64,000 bases of DNA from Erythrobacter neustonensis (GTDB taxonomy: Bacteria; Pseudomonadota; Alphaproteobacteria; Sphingomonadales; Sphingomonadaceae): positions 2,294,001-2,358,000 of the forward strand of contig NZ_CP016033.1 in the NCBI RefSeq assembly GCF_001663175.1. The letters are read 5' to 3'. The translations under genes were made by a program, and so were the position numbers. Below, one piece after another: positions 25,638-34,889 of the stretch (positions are counted from its first letter, which is position 1; the number at the start of each line of letters is the position of its first letter). The notes below the pieces were generated by a model. That model saw nothing but the letters and a program-made list of their open reading frames with translations. It made no database searches and was not told where the DNA came from.

Positions 25638-26830
25638 TGCAAACCAAGGCCGGTGATCCGGGCGCCTTTGCCCATTTCGATCTGTCGCGCGTCGACAGCC
25701 CCGCTTTCGTGGTGGATGCCGCGAAGTTGCGCGCCAATTGCCGTGTGCTCGCCGGCGTGCGCGACGCCGCCGCCGCCGACGGCGCGGACATCAAGGTGTT
25801 CTGCGCGCTCAAGGCGTTTTCGATGTGGTCGGCCGCGCCGATCATCGGCGAATATCTCGACGGGGTTTCGACCAGCGGATTGTGGGAAGCGCGCCTCGCA
25901 TCCGAGTTCTACGACGGCGAGATCGCGACCTATTCGGCCGCCTTCAAGCCCGAGGAGCTTGAGGAGATCTGCCGGCTTTCCGACCACGTGATCTTCAACT
26001 CCCCCTTCCAGCACGAACGCGCGCGGTTGATCCTCGAACAGGCCGCCGCCAGCGGATCGCCCGTCAGCGTGGGCCTGCGCATCAATCCGCAGGTAGCCAC
26101 AGGCGAAGTCGCCAAATATGACCCTAGCGCGCCCGGATCGCGGCTGGGCTTCCCGCTCGACCAGCTCACCGAAGAGCACATGGAGGGCGTCGAAGGCATC
26201 CACTTCCACAACCTGTGCGAACAGGATTTCGAGCCGCTGAAGGCGACGTGGGACCGCGTGTTCGACGTGATCGAGCCGTTCTTCGGGCAGTTGAAATGGA
26301 TCAACATGGGCGGCGGCCACCACATCACCCGCGCCGATTACCAGCGCGAGGAACTGGTCGAGTTCCTCAAGGACGCGGCCGAGGATACCGGCTGCCAGAT
26401 CATCCTCGAACCCGGCGAAGCGGTCGCGCTCGACGCGGGCATTCTGGTGGGCACGCTGCTCGACACCCATTTCAACGAAATGCCCGTCGGCATCACCGAC
26501 ATCAGCGCGACCTGCCACATGCCCGACGTGCTCGAAGCGCCCTATCGCCCGGCAATGTTGGGCGAAATCGCGGATGAGGAGATGATCCCGATCCGCCTTG
26601 GCGGCCCGTCCTGCCTCGCGGGCGACGTGATTGGCGATTACCGCCTGCCGGTCGCGGCCGAGCCGGGCGCGCGTTTCGCGTTTCTCGATCAGGCGCATTA
26701 TTCGATGGTCAAGACCAACACCTTCAACGGCGTGGTGTTGCCGAGCATCTGGATGTGGGACAGCGAAACCGACGCGCTCGATTGCATCAAGCGCTTCGAC
26801 TACACCGATTTCCGCGACCGGCTGAGCTAA
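25637..26830 (+). CDS. nspC: Carboxynorspermidine/carboxyspermidine decarboxylase
   Basis: 397-residue fold-type III PLP decarboxylase. K59 in VFCALKAFSMW is the PLP lysine. The conserved GIHFHNLCE, MGGGHH and LEPGEAV loops follow, with the C-terminal GPSCLAGD and late DQAHYSMVKTNTFNG of the NspC family. It removes CO2 from carboxyspermidine or carboxynorspermidine to give the triamine. It is last in the four-gene coupled operon with the dehydrogenase at 23105, completing the S-adenosylmethionine-independent route. Whether the product is spermidine or norspermidine depends on the diamine supplied. Confidence 0.95.
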   Translation: MQTKAGDPGAFAHFDLSRVDSPAFVVDAAKLRANCRVLAGVRDAAAADGADIKVFCALKAFSMWSAAPIIGEYLDGVSTSGLWEARLASEFYDGEIATYSAAFKPEELEEICRLSDHVIFNSPFQHERARLILEQAAASGSPVSVGLRINPQVATGEVAKYDPSAPGSRLGFPLDQLTEEHMEGVEGIHFHNLCEQDFEPLKATWDRVFDVIEPFFGQLKWINMGGGHHITRADYQREELVEFLKDAAEDTGCQIILEPGEAVALDAGILVGTLLDTHFNEMPVGITDISATCHMPDVLEAPYRPAMLGEIADEEMIPIRLGGPSCLAGDVIGDYRLPVAAEPGARFAFLDQAHYSMVKTNTFNGVVLPSIWMWDSETDALDCIKRFDYTDFRDRLS

Positions 26831-27807
26831 AGTCCGCCAGCGTCGGGCGGGGTTTCGGCAAGCACCCGCCCGCGCGCATTCTGGTTGATCGCCAGCGCAA
26901 GGCCCGCAAGCGCGGCAAACTGCCGCGCGGCGCGGGCGGCGTTATCGCGGTCGGCGCACGCGTCCATTCCGCCGCTTTCGAACAGGTTGCCCGCCTCGAT
27001 CGCGATCACCACTTCGCCCCCCACGAACAATGCGCGCAACTCGCGCGCCTCGAATGCGTCCTCAAGCCGCAGCAGATGCTCGACATAGGCGGGATGCACC
27101 AGCACGCGGGCCTCGACGGGATCGTCCGAATAGAGGCAGAATGTCTCGGCGAAGGCGGGGTGCACCTGATCGATCCGGTCGAGCCGGTGGCCATCGAAAT
27201 CGACATGGTCGCTTGCCCCGCCGAGACCCAGCCACTTGCGGTGCTTGCCCGCGCGTTCGAGCAGTGTGGTCGAACGAAACCGCCGGCCGAACCCCATGCG
27301 GATCACCGGCCCGCGGAACACCGTCACCCAGTGACGGTTCTTGCCCGATCCGCGCTGATCTTCGAGATGCGCTTCATAGAGTTCGAAATCGTGCTCTTCG
27401 AGCGTGCCGTGCCAGCGATCCTCGAACGCGGACCGGTCGAACCCGGGCACGAGGCCATAGGCGCGCGCGGCGGCGAATTCGGGGCCGGGCGTCACCTCGT
27501 GCGAATAGGCCAGCCCGTGCGCGGCGGCGATCGCGCTGTTGATCCCGATCTTGATCGCGCGCTTGGCCGCGGTGATCGGGGCATAGCCCCACAGTCCGGC
27601 GCAGATGATTGCGAACAGGCTGATCCCCGCGGCCAGACGGGGCGATGCGGGACTGAACCACAAGAACGACAGCGCGGGCAACAGGATCACTGCCGACCAC
27701 ACCCAGCGATTGCTCGCCTGTTTTCGGGCCGTGTCGCGCATGGCGTTCTGCCCTGCCAGCCAGTCTCCCAGCCCGCTTGCCATCAACCCGTCGATGTCGC
27801 TGCGCAT
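26827..27807 (-). CDS. DUF3137 domain-containing membrane protein
   Basis: 326-residue protein with two adjacent hydrophobic segments (about 37-75), then a soluble domain containing YEAHLEDQRG and WVTVFRGPVIRM, typical of DUF3137. Genes for DUF3137 and LemA proteins are commonly paired, and here the LemA gene is divergent. The function is unknown; an envelope-associated role is likely. GGGAGAGG precedes the ATG. The stop overlaps the nspC stop by 4 bases on the opposite strand. Confidence 0.88.
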   Translation of the reverse strand: MRSDIDGLMASGLGDWLAGQNAMRDTARKQASNRWVWSAVILLPALSFLWFSPASPRLAAGISLFAIICAGLWGYAPITAAKRAIKIGINSAIAAAHGLAYSHEVTPGPEFAAARAYGLVPGFDRSAFEDRWHGTLEEHDFELYEAHLEDQRGSGKNRHWVTVFRGPVIRMGFGRRFRSTTLLERAGKHRKWLGLGGASDHVDFDGHRLDRIDQVHPAFAETFCLYSDDPVEARVLVHPAYVEHLLRLEDAFEARELRALFVGGEVVIAIEAGNLFESGGMDACADRDNAARAARQFAALAGLALAINQNARGRVLAETPPDAGGL

Positions 27808-27875
27808 TGCCTCTCCCGCGCGATTCTTTAACCAGTGTCAGCACATTTACGCGGGTGAGGCAAAGGGGGATGAAT

Positions 27876-28424
27876 ATGGTGTGGGTGCTTGGGGCGATCG
27901 TGGTGGTGCTGCTGCTGGCGGTGATTGCGATCTACAACCGGCTGGTCGGGCTGCGCCAGCAGGTGCGGCAGGGGACGGCGGATATCGATGCGCAGCTGCG
28001 CCAGCGCCACGATCTCGTCCCCAATCTGGTCGAGACCGTCAAAGGCTATGCCGGGCACGAACAGGCGACGCTGGATGCGGTGATCCGCGGACGCAACGCT
28101 GCCGCCACCGGCACCCCCGATCCGGATGGCGAGCGCCGGCTTGCCGCTGCGCTGGGCAATCTGATCGCGCTGGGCGAAGCCTATCCCGACTTGAAGGCAT
28201 CGGCCAATTTCCAGGCGCTTCAGCACGAGCTTGCCGATGTCGAGGACAAGCTGGCTGCCGCGCGCCGCGCGCTCAATGCCGCCGCTGCCCGATACAACGG
28301 CGCGCGCGAATCCTTCCCCGCGGTGCTGTTTGCCGATGCGCTCGGATTCGCGCCTGCCGACTTCCACCGGCTGGATGAAAGCGAGCAGGGCCGCGTCGAT
28401 CAGGTCCCGCGCGTCGGCTTCTGA
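27876..28424 (+). CDS. LemA family protein
   Basis: 182-residue LemA-type protein: one N-terminal transmembrane helix (VWVLGAIVVVLLLAVIAIYN), then a long helical domain with the family motifs YNRLVGLRQQV, RHDLVPNLVETVKGYA and YNGARESFP. The start is ATG 27876, six bases after AAGGGGG; the ATG at 27870 is too close to that site. The divergent DUF3137 gene is a habitual partner. The C-terminal ~35 residues are soluble. The molecular function of LemA proteins is not established. Confidence 0.9.
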   Translation: MVWVLGAIVVVLLLAVIAIYNRLVGLRQQVRQGTADIDAQLRQRHDLVPNLVETVKGYAGHEQATLDAVIRGRNAAATGTPDPDGERRLAAALGNLIALGEAYPDLKASANFQALQHELADVEDKLAAARRALNAAAARYNGARESFPAVLFADALGFAPADFHRLDESEQGRVDQVPRVGF

Positions 28425-28568
28425 CCGCGCGCGAGGGCGCCCGAATTTTCGCGGTATTTCCGATGGTTTTGCATTCGTGTCGCGGAAAAGTCACATCCGG
28501 GCGCAGCGGGGGGCATTTTTCGATTGCATTCCCCCCCCAGGCCCTATTTGCCCGCTTCCCGCTGCCCC

Positions 28569-28642
28569 AAGGGGACTTCCTAACCGCAAGGCAGCTTGTC
28601 GTTTTATGGTTTTTTGAAAAACCGTTTCGGGGGTCCCTTGAG
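28569..28642 (+). promoter_or_regulatory. Structured 5' leader of the ornithine/lysine decarboxylase gene (speF-like)
   Basis: A long-range stem pairs AAGGGGAC (28569-28576) with GTCCCTT (28633-28639), with one bulged G. Inside it GGTTTT (28608-28613) and AAAACC (28618-28623) form a hairpin with loop TTGA. The 3' arm lies between the GGGGG Shine-Dalgarno (28629-28633) and the TTG start at 28643. Alphaproteobacterial ornithine decarboxylase genes are known to carry a conserved leader RNA (speF family); membership here needs a covariance-model search. Confidence 0.5.
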
Positions 28643-29848
28643 TTGCACATTTATCCTGACGCATCGGCTGTAGTTCGCGCCCTTTCGCCGGACGAACCCG
28701 TCATCCTGAACCGCCCGCACGCCGCGCGGCGCGCCGCCCGTTTCTTCGTCGAGAAGTTTCCGGGCAAGGTGCTCTATGCGGTCAAGGCGAATCCCGCGCC
28801 CGATCTGATCGAAGTGCTGTGGGATGCGGGCGTGACGCATTATGATGTGGCCTCGATCACCGAAGTGCGGCTGGTGCGCGGCATCCTTCCGCACGCGGTC
28901 CTGTGCTTCATGCATCCCGTCAAGACCCCGGCGGCGATCCGCGAGGCCTATTTCGATCACGGCGTGCGCACCTTCAGCCTCGACACCGTCGAAGAGCTTG
29001 AGAAGATCGTCGCGGCCTGCACCGATCCCGCCACCGGCGAAGCGCCGCGCGACCTGCGGCTGTGCGTGCGCCTGCGCGTGTCGAGCGAATATTCGGAACT
29101 CAGCCTTGCGAGCAAGTTCGGCTGCGACCTGATCGAAGCGCCCAAGCTGCTTCAGGAAGCACGCCAGCATTGCGACTGGCTGGGCGTGTGCTTCCATGTC
29201 GGCAGCCAGGCGATGACCCCCTTCGCCTATGTCCAGGCCTTGGACCGCACCCGTGCGGCCATCGCCGAGGCATCGGTCGTGATCGACATGATCGATGTCG
29301 GCGGGGGCTTCCCGAGCGCCTATCCCGGTCTCGAACCGCCGCCGATGGAAGATTACTTCGCGATCATCGCCAAGCATTTCGAAGCCCTGCCGATCGCCTA
29401 CAACGCCGAACTGTGGTGCGAACCCGGCCGCGCGCTGTCGGCCGAGTATTCCTCGATGATCGTGCAGGTGAACAAGCGCCGCGGCGAAGAGCTCTACATC
29501 AACGACGGCGCCTATGGCGCGCTGTATGATGCGGCGCATGTCGAATGGCGCTTCCCGGTGCGCGCGCTCGAAGACGACCTGATCGAGGAAGATGCGGACT
29601 TCGCCTTCTACGGGCCTACGTGCGACGATGCCGATTACATGAAGGGCCCCTTCAAGCTGCCCGCCGATATCCAGGCAGGCGACTATATCGAGGTCGGGAT
29701 GCTCGGTGCCTATGGCGCAGCGATGAAGACCGGGTTCAACGGCTATGGCAATGCGCTTGTCGTCACGGTCGAGGACGAGCCGATGATGAGCCTGTTCAAC
29801 GGCACCCGCGTGCGCGAGGCGACCGACAACGTGGTCAGCTTGCGCTGA
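28643..29848 (+). CDS. Ornithine/lysine decarboxylase, fold-type III
   Basis: 401-residue PLP decarboxylase of the eukaryote-like ODC/LODC type. The Schiff-base lysine is K48 in LYAVKANPAPD, the glycine loop is DVGGGFPSAYPG, and the phosphate loop is CEPGRALS. The substrate-cysteine loop FYGPTCDDADYM and the C-terminal GAYGAAMKTGFNGYG are present. It makes putrescine from ornithine (or cadaverine from lysine), feeding the triamine operon 2-5 kb upstream. It starts at TTG 28643, giving the family N-terminus MHIYPDAS; the longer open frame to 28463 runs through the structured leader. Confidence 0.93.
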   Translation: MHIYPDASAVVRALSPDEPVILNRPHAARRAARFFVEKFPGKVLYAVKANPAPDLIEVLWDAGVTHYDVASITEVRLVRGILPHAVLCFMHPVKTPAAIREAYFDHGVRTFSLDTVEELEKIVAACTDPATGEAPRDLRLCVRLRVSSEYSELSLASKFGCDLIEAPKLLQEARQHCDWLGVCFHVGSQAMTPFAYVQALDRTRAAIAEASVVIDMIDVGGGFPSAYPGLEPPPMEDYFAIIAKHFEALPIAYNAELWCEPGRALSAEYSSMIVQVNKRRGEELYINDGAYGALYDAAHVEWRFPVRALEDDLIEEDADFAFYGPTCDDADYMKGPFKLPADIQAGDYIEVGMLGAYGAAMKTGFNGYGNALVVTVEDEPMMSLFNGTRVREATDNVVSLR

Positions 29849-29886
29849 TCCTTGCGGCCTGGTCGATCGGGCAGGACGAGACATTG

Positions 29887-29920
29887 CGGCGCGGCAGGCT
29901 TTCGGGCTTGCCGCGCCGTT
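29887..29920 (+). terminator. Rho-independent terminator-like hairpin after the decarboxylase gene
   Basis: A 13-bp GC-rich stem (29887-29899 with 29906-29918, one G-T pair) and a 6-base loop TTTCGG, followed by a short TTTCGT. It stands 38 bases after the stop codon. The stem is strong and the T run short. Confidence 0.7.
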
Positions 29921-30104
29921 TCGTGTTGTCGGCCCGCGGCGCGCTCGAGTTGTCGACAAGTCTATGACGTGCAGCGATGAAGCGCCGTTGTCGCCCTGTC
30001 GCATCACTGATAGCATTTGCCTGATCTTGCACCGCTTTGCCGATTTTGCAGCGAGGTAGAGGGCGACCCGCATGCAGCGCAACAGCGCACGGGCGGGGGG
30101 GGAG

Positions 30105-31613
30105 ATGATCGGGGAGCACCGCCATGACAGGCACCACACGGCAGACGCATTCGTGACGCGGCCGGGCACTTTGCGCCCCGATCCGTTGCCCCATTCGCGC
30201 AGCGCGGCAGCGATGCTGCTGGCGGCAGTGGTGGCTGGCTGCACCAGCCTTGCGCCCGCCATGCCCGACATCGCGAGCGTGCAGAGCGTGCCCGAACGCT
30301 GGGTGCTGGCCGAACCGGGCCGGACTGCGATCCCGCTCGGCACCTATTGGACCATGCTGGGCGATCCGCTGGTCGACCAATTTGTCGCGCGCGCGCGCAG
30401 CGAAAACCTCGATCTTGCGCAAGGCGCGGCGCGGTTGCGGCTGGCGCGTGCGGGCTTGCGGCAGGCGCGCGCCGACCGCGTGCCGACGATCACCGCCAGC
30501 GGCGGCGCGCGGCGCGATGTCGGCGATCTGGCGCAAGATGATGTCGTGTTCAGCGCAGGCGCGGACGCATCGTGGGAAGCGGACCTGTTCGGCCGGATCG
30601 ATGCCTCGATCGGCGCGGCGCGGGGCGATCTGGCTGCGGCAGGCTATTCGCTTGCCGATGTCGAGCGGGCGATCGTCGCCACGGTCGCGGCGCAGACGGT
30701 CAACGCGCGCACGCTGGCCGCGCAGCTAGCGATCGCGCGCGAGACGCTGGCGGTGCAGGACGACAATCTCCAGATCGCCCGCTGGCGCAATCAGGCGGGG
30801 CTGGTGAGCAGCCTCGATGTCGAACAGGCGCGCACCCAGCGCGCGCAGACCGCGGCCTCGATCCCGCAGCTCGAGAGCAGCCTCGCGGCGACCGCCAATG
30901 CGATTTCGACGCTCATCGGAGAGCCGCCGGGCGCGGTATACCGCGCGCTCGAAGGCGGCACGCGCGCAATTCCCGCGCCGCCGGCCGGCGTGGCGCTGGA
31001 GGCACCCGCCGATACGCTGCGCCGCCGTCCCGATGTGGCGGGGGCCGAAGCGCGGCTGGCGGCGGATCTGCAGCGCGTCGGCGTGGCGCGCACGCAGTTG
31101 CTGCCGCTTGCCCGCCTGTCGGGTTCGATCGGCACCAGCGCGGTCAGTCCGGGCGATCTGCTCGACCTCGTCACGGGCAATATCTTTGCCGGAATTTCGC
31201 AACTGATCTTCGATGGCGGGCGGGCGCGCAGCCAGATCGGGGGCGCGCGCGCCAACGCCGATGGCTCGCTTGCCGTGTGGCGACAGGCGATCCTAACCGC
31301 GCTTGAGGAGGTCGAGAGCGCCAGCGTCGATCTCGACGCCAGCGCCGAGCAGGTCGCTGAACTGACCGAAGCAAGCGAAGGCGCGCAGAATGCCGCGATC
31401 CTCGCGCGCAGCCAGTATCAGGCGGGGCTGATCGATTTCCAGCGGCTGCTGGTGAGCGAAAGCCAGCTTCTGTCCGCGCGCACCGCGCTCGCCAATGCGC
31501 AAGGCGCGCGTGCGGTCGCCTTCATCACGCTGGCGCGCGCGATGGGCGGCGGCTGGCAAGTGCCGGACGGCGCGGGAATTGAACAATCTGCGGCGAAGGA
31601 GCCGACCCAGTGA
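30105..31613 (+). CDS. RND/MacAB-type outer membrane efflux lipoprotein (TolC/NodT family)
   Basis: Outer membrane channel subunit, about 502 residues. A hydrophobic stretch with lipobox VAGC (Cys46 from this start) is followed by two outer-membrane-factor repeats typical of NodT lipoproteins (WTMLGDPLVDQFVARA, SWEADLFGRIDASI, then APADTLRRRPDV and LARLSGSIG). The start is uncertain: GTG 30153 or ATG 30213 would give a more usual short signal, and 30072 is also open. It is first in a four-gene overlapping efflux operon; its TGA overlaps the next start (GTGA). Confidence 0.88.
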   Translation: MIGEHRHDRHHTADAFVTRPGTLRPDPLPHSRSAAAMLLAAVVAGCTSLAPAMPDIASVQSVPERWVLAEPGRTAIPLGTYWTMLGDPLVDQFVARARSENLDLAQGAARLRLARAGLRQARADRVPTITASGGARRDVGDLAQDDVVFSAGADASWEADLFGRIDASIGAARGDLAAAGYSLADVERAIVATVAAQTVNARTLAAQLAIARETLAVQDDNLQIARWRNQAGLVSSLDVEQARTQRAQTAASIPQLESSLAATANAISTLIGEPPGAVYRALEGGTRAIPAPPAGVALEAPADTLRRRPDVAGAEARLAADLQRVGVARTQLLPLARLSGSIGTSAVSPGDLLDLVTGNIFAGISQLIFDGGRARSQIGGARANADGSLAVWRQAILTALEEVESASVDLDASAEQVAELTEASEGAQNAAILARSQYQAGLIDFQRLLVSESQLLSARTALANAQGARAVAFITLARAMGGGWQVPDGAGIEQSAAKEPTQ

Positions 31614-32932
31614 ATGACACCGCGACCCCTGCCGATCAGCCGAGCGTCGACGAATTTCTGGGCACCAAGCCTGTGCCCCGCTGGCGCCGGACGATGAAAT
31701 ACTGGCTGCCCGGCATCGGTCTTGTGCTGCTCGCGCTTCTGATCGCGCGCTGCACGGCTGATGCGCCGCCGCCCGAATATGTGACCGAGCCGGTGACTCG
31801 CGAATCGCTGTCGCTGTCGGTCACCGCGACGGGCAATCTGCGCCCCACCAACCAGATCGAGGTCGGCGCCGAGGTCACCGGCCCGATCGACGAGGTGCTG
31901 GTCGACGTCAACGACCGCGTCACCAGGGGTCAGGTGATCGCGGTGATCAACACCGAGATCATCGACCAGCAGATCGCGCAGGCGCGCGCCAACACCAACG
32001 CCGCACGCGCCGCGGCGGCGCAGGCGCAGGCGACGCTCGATATCGACCGGGTGCAGCTTGCCCGGCTTGAGGACGTGCGCCGCCTGTCGGGCGGGCGCGT
32101 GCCTTCGCAGATCGAGCTCGATCAGGCGAAAGCCGCGGTCGAGCGGGACAAGGCCGCGGTTGCATCGGCGCGCGCCAATATCGACGCGGCGCAGGCGATT
32201 TTGAACGGCAACCTCACCACGCGCTCGCGTGCGGTGATCCGCTCGCCCGTCAACGGCGTGGTGCTCGCCCGCCGGATCGAACCGGGGCAGACCGTGGTCG
32301 CCGCTTTCAACACCGTCACGCTGTTCGTGATTGCCGAAGACCTGTCCGAAATGCAGCTGCGCGTCGGGGTCGACGAAGCGGACGTGGGGCAGGTCGCCGC
32401 AGGGCAGCAGGCGACCTTCACGGTCGATGCCTATCCGGGCAAGCGTTTCCCCGCGACGCTGCAACGCGTCGATCTTGCCTCGCGCAGCACGGTCGAAGGC
32501 AGCACCGGCGCGAGCGGCGCGGCAGCCGCTGCAGGCGCGGGCGGATCGGTGGTCAGCTACGAAGCGCGGCTGATCGTGCGCAACACCGAAGGCCTCCTGC
32601 GCCCGGGGATGACCGCAACCGCCACCATCGCCACGCAGAACACCGGCTCTGCGCTGCTGGTCCCCAACGCCGCGCTGCGGTTCAAACCCGAAGCCAAGGG
32701 TGAGGAGGAAGGCGGGGTGTTCCGGCCGCAGTGGGGGCTCGACGATCAGAAACAGCAAGCCACCATCGGCGAAGGCAGCCGCCAGCAGGTGCAGGTGGTG
32801 CAGGCCGACGGCAGCCTGAAAGCGGTCGAAGTAATTACTGGCCGCAGCGACGGGCGGCGCACCGTGGTCCGCTCGAGCGCATTGAAGCCCGGAATGAAGG
32901 TCGTCACCGGCGTGAAAGCAGAAACAAAGTGA
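31610..32932 (+). CDS. macA: MacA-like periplasmic adaptor subunit
   Basis: 440-residue membrane-fusion protein bridging the inner-membrane pump and outer channel. One N-terminal transmembrane helix (about 29-47) is followed by a barrel-sandwich/lipoyl half (TGNLRPTNQIEVGAEVTGPI), a long coiled-coil hairpin (about 120-190), the second lipoyl half (IRSPVNGVVLARRIEPGQTV), a beta-barrel and a MacA-type membrane-proximal domain. GTG start 31610 overlaps the upstream stop by 4 bases; the stop overlaps the ATPase start likewise. Confidence 0.93.
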   Translation: MNDTATPADQPSVDEFLGTKPVPRWRRTMKYWLPGIGLVLLALLIARCTADAPPPEYVTEPVTRESLSLSVTATGNLRPTNQIEVGAEVTGPIDEVLVDVNDRVTRGQVIAVINTEIIDQQIAQARANTNAARAAAAQAQATLDIDRVQLARLEDVRRLSGGRVPSQIELDQAKAAVERDKAAVASARANIDAAQAILNGNLTTRSRAVIRSPVNGVVLARRIEPGQTVVAAFNTVTLFVIAEDLSEMQLRVGVDEADVGQVAAGQQATFTVDAYPGKRFPATLQRVDLASRSTVEGSTGASGAAAAAGAGGSVVSYEARLIVRNTEGLLRPGMTATATIATQNTGSALLVPNAALRFKPEAKGEEEGGVFRPQWGLDDQKQQATIGEGSRQQVQVVQADGSLKAVEVITGRSDGRRTVVRSSALKPGMKVVTGVKAETK

Positions 32933-33657
32933 CCCCAGCCGCGCCCGCAGACCCGCTGATCCAGCTTGAAGGGATCACCAAGACCTTCGGCAGCGGGGCG
33001 GCGGCGTTTCAGGCGCTGAAGGGCGTCGACCTCACCATCAATCGCGGCGAATTTGTCGCGGTGATGGGGCCTTCGGGCTCGGGCAAATCGACCACGATGA
33101 ACATCCTCGGCTGCCTTGATGTGCCCAGCGGAGGCGTGTTCCGGTTTCGCGGGGTGGAGGTGCAGAAACTCGACCGCGATCAGCGGAGCCTTCTGCGGCG
33201 TCGCTATCTCGGCTTCGTCTTTCAGGGGTTCAACCTGCTCGCGCGCACGACCGCGCTGGAGAACGTCGAACTGCCGCTGGTCTATCGGGGGACAAGCAAG
33301 GCTGCGCGGCGCGAGGCGGCGATGCGCGCGCTCGATCAGGTGGGGCTGGCGCCCTGGGCCGATCACACGCCCGCCGAACTTTCGGGCGGGCAGCAGCAGC
33401 GTGTCGCGATCGCGCGCGCGCTGGTGACGCAGCCCGACGTGCTGCTCGCCGACGAGCCCACCGGCAATCTCGACAGCGAACGCTCGGTCGAGATCATGGA
33501 ATTGCTGCGGCGGCTGAACGGGGAGGGGATCACGATCCTCATGGTCACCCACGAGGAAGACATGGCGGCCTTTGCCGGCACGATCGTGCGCTTCCGCGAC
33601 GGGCTGGTCGAACGGATCGACCGCGGCGCCACTGCCATGGCTGAGGGCCGCGCCTGA
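32929..33657 (+). CDS. MacB-type ABC transporter ATP-binding subunit
   Basis: 242-residue ABC ATPase of the LolD/MacB class. Walker A is GPSGSGKST (about 45-53), the Q-loop is FQGFNLLARTTALENVELPL, the signature LSGGQQQRVAIARAL, Walker B LLADEPTGNLDS, and the H-loop VTHE. In this operon the ATPase and permease are separate proteins, whereas E. coli MacB is a fusion. GTG 32929 overlaps the macA stop (GTGA); a longer frame back to 32731 is only the macA shadow. Confidence 0.94.
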   Translation: MTPAAPADPLIQLEGITKTFGSGAAAFQALKGVDLTINRGEFVAVMGPSGSGKSTTMNILGCLDVPSGGVFRFRGVEVQKLDRDQRSLLRRRYLGFVFQGFNLLARTTALENVELPLVYRGTSKAARREAAMRALDQVGLAPWADHTPAELSGGQQQRVAIARALVTQPDVLLADEPTGNLDSERSVEIMELLRRLNGEGITILMVTHEEDMAAFAGTIVRFRDGLVERIDRGATAMAEGRA

Positions 33658-34853
33658 TGCTCGGCACCACGATCCTGCTCGCGCTGCGCGAGATCCGTCG
33701 GCATATCCTGCGTTCGATCCTGACGACGCTGGGGATCATCATCGGGGTGGCCGCGGTGGTGACGATGGTGACGGTGGGCAACGGGGTGACCGCCAAGGTA
33801 CAAGGCCAGATATCGGCATTGGGGGCGAGCAATTTCATCATCTTTCCGGTGCGCACCACACGCGGCGCGCCGCGTCCATTCGACGAGGCGGATGTCCGCG
33901 CGGTCTCGCAGCAGATCGCGGGCGTCGATATCGCGGCGGGCAATGTCGGGGCCAGCGTGACCGCGTTTTACAATGGGCAGGATTGGGACACGCGCGTGCA
34001 GGGCGGCAACAACGACCTGCTCGAAGCGCAGTCGATCACGCTGTCCGAAGGCCGCCTGTTCACCGCGCAGGAACAGGAAGCAGGCAACGCGGTCTGCCTG
34101 CTCGGCCTCAAGGTGCGCGATGCGATCTTCCCCGCCGGCACCAGCCCCGTGGGCGCGCGGATGCGGCTGGACGATGTCTCGTGCGACGTGATCGGCGTGA
34201 TGGAGGAACGCGGGCAGGGCGGCGGCGGCGCGGATGACGACGATACGGTCTACATGCCGCTCAAAACCGTGCAGCGCCGCTTCAAGGGCAACGACAAGCT
34301 CGATTTCTTCGTGGTCAAATACGATCCGGCCTACGAAGCCAGGACGATCCAGGATTCGCTGGTCGCGCTGCTGCGCGAACGCCGCTTGTTGCAGGGCGCG
34401 GAGCCCAACGACTTCAACGTGATCGACACAGCCCAGGTCAATCAGGCACTGGGCGCGGCGACCGGGGCGCTGACCGCGATGGTGGCGATCATCGCCTCGA
34501 TCAGCCTGCTGGTCGGCGGGATCGGGATCATGAACATCATGCTGGTCAGCGTCACCGAACGCACCCGCGAGATCGGCATCCGACTCGCGATCGGCGCCTT
34601 GGCGCGCGAGGTGCGGCTGCAATTCCTGACCGAAGCGGTGGTGCTGTGCGCGCTGGGCGGACTTGCGGGCATCGCGCTGGGCTTTGTCGCGTCCCTCGGG
34701 CTGGCGACGGCGATCGATGTGCCGTTCACCTTCGATCCGGTGATCAACGTGGTAAGCTTCGTGTTTGCCGCAGGCATGGGGATCGTGTTCGGATACTACC
34801 CCGCCAGCCGCGCTTCGAAGCTCGACCCGATCGACGCGCTGCGCCACGAATAG
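33657..34853 (+). CDS. MacB-type ABC transporter permease subunit
   Basis: 398-residue FtsX/MacB-fold permease. An N-terminal transmembrane helix (about 20-40) is followed by a large periplasmic MacB_PCD domain (about 45-265) and three C-terminal helices with the family stretch LVGGIGIMNIMLVSVTERTREIGIR. It uses mechanotransmission to drive export of macrolide-like compounds, peptides or lipoproteins through the adaptor and outer channel encoded upstream; the substrate is unknown. Its ATG overlaps the ATPase TGA by one base. Confidence 0.94.
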   Translation: MLGTTILLALREIRRHILRSILTTLGIIIGVAAVVTMVTVGNGVTAKVQGQISALGASNFIIFPVRTTRGAPRPFDEADVRAVSQQIAGVDIAAGNVGASVTAFYNGQDWDTRVQGGNNDLLEAQSITLSEGRLFTAQEQEAGNAVCLLGLKVRDAIFPAGTSPVGARMRLDDVSCDVIGVMEERGQGGGGADDDDTVYMPLKTVQRRFKGNDKLDFFVVKYDPAYEARTIQDSLVALLRERRLLQGAEPNDFNVIDTAQVNQALGAATGALTAMVAIIASISLLVGGIGIMNIMLVSVTERTREIGIRLAIGALAREVRLQFLTEAVVLCALGGLAGIALGFVASLGLATAIDVPFTFDPVINVVSFVFAAGMGIVFGYYPASRASKLDPIDALRHE

Positions 34854-34889
34854 CGGGGCCGCCCGGCGCGCGCGGCCCCGCGTTCGCGT

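Noticed and set aside
28425..28568. N-terminal extension of the decarboxylase from an ATG at 28463
   Set aside because: The extended frame runs through the structured leader, is Phe/Pro/Arg-rich and unlike the family. The TTG at 28643 gives the expected N-terminus.
32731..32928. N-terminal extension of the MacB-type ATPase upstream of GTG 32929
   Set aside because: It lies wholly inside macA in another frame and is Arg/Gly-rich. The GTGA overlap and the family N-terminus support the GTG start.
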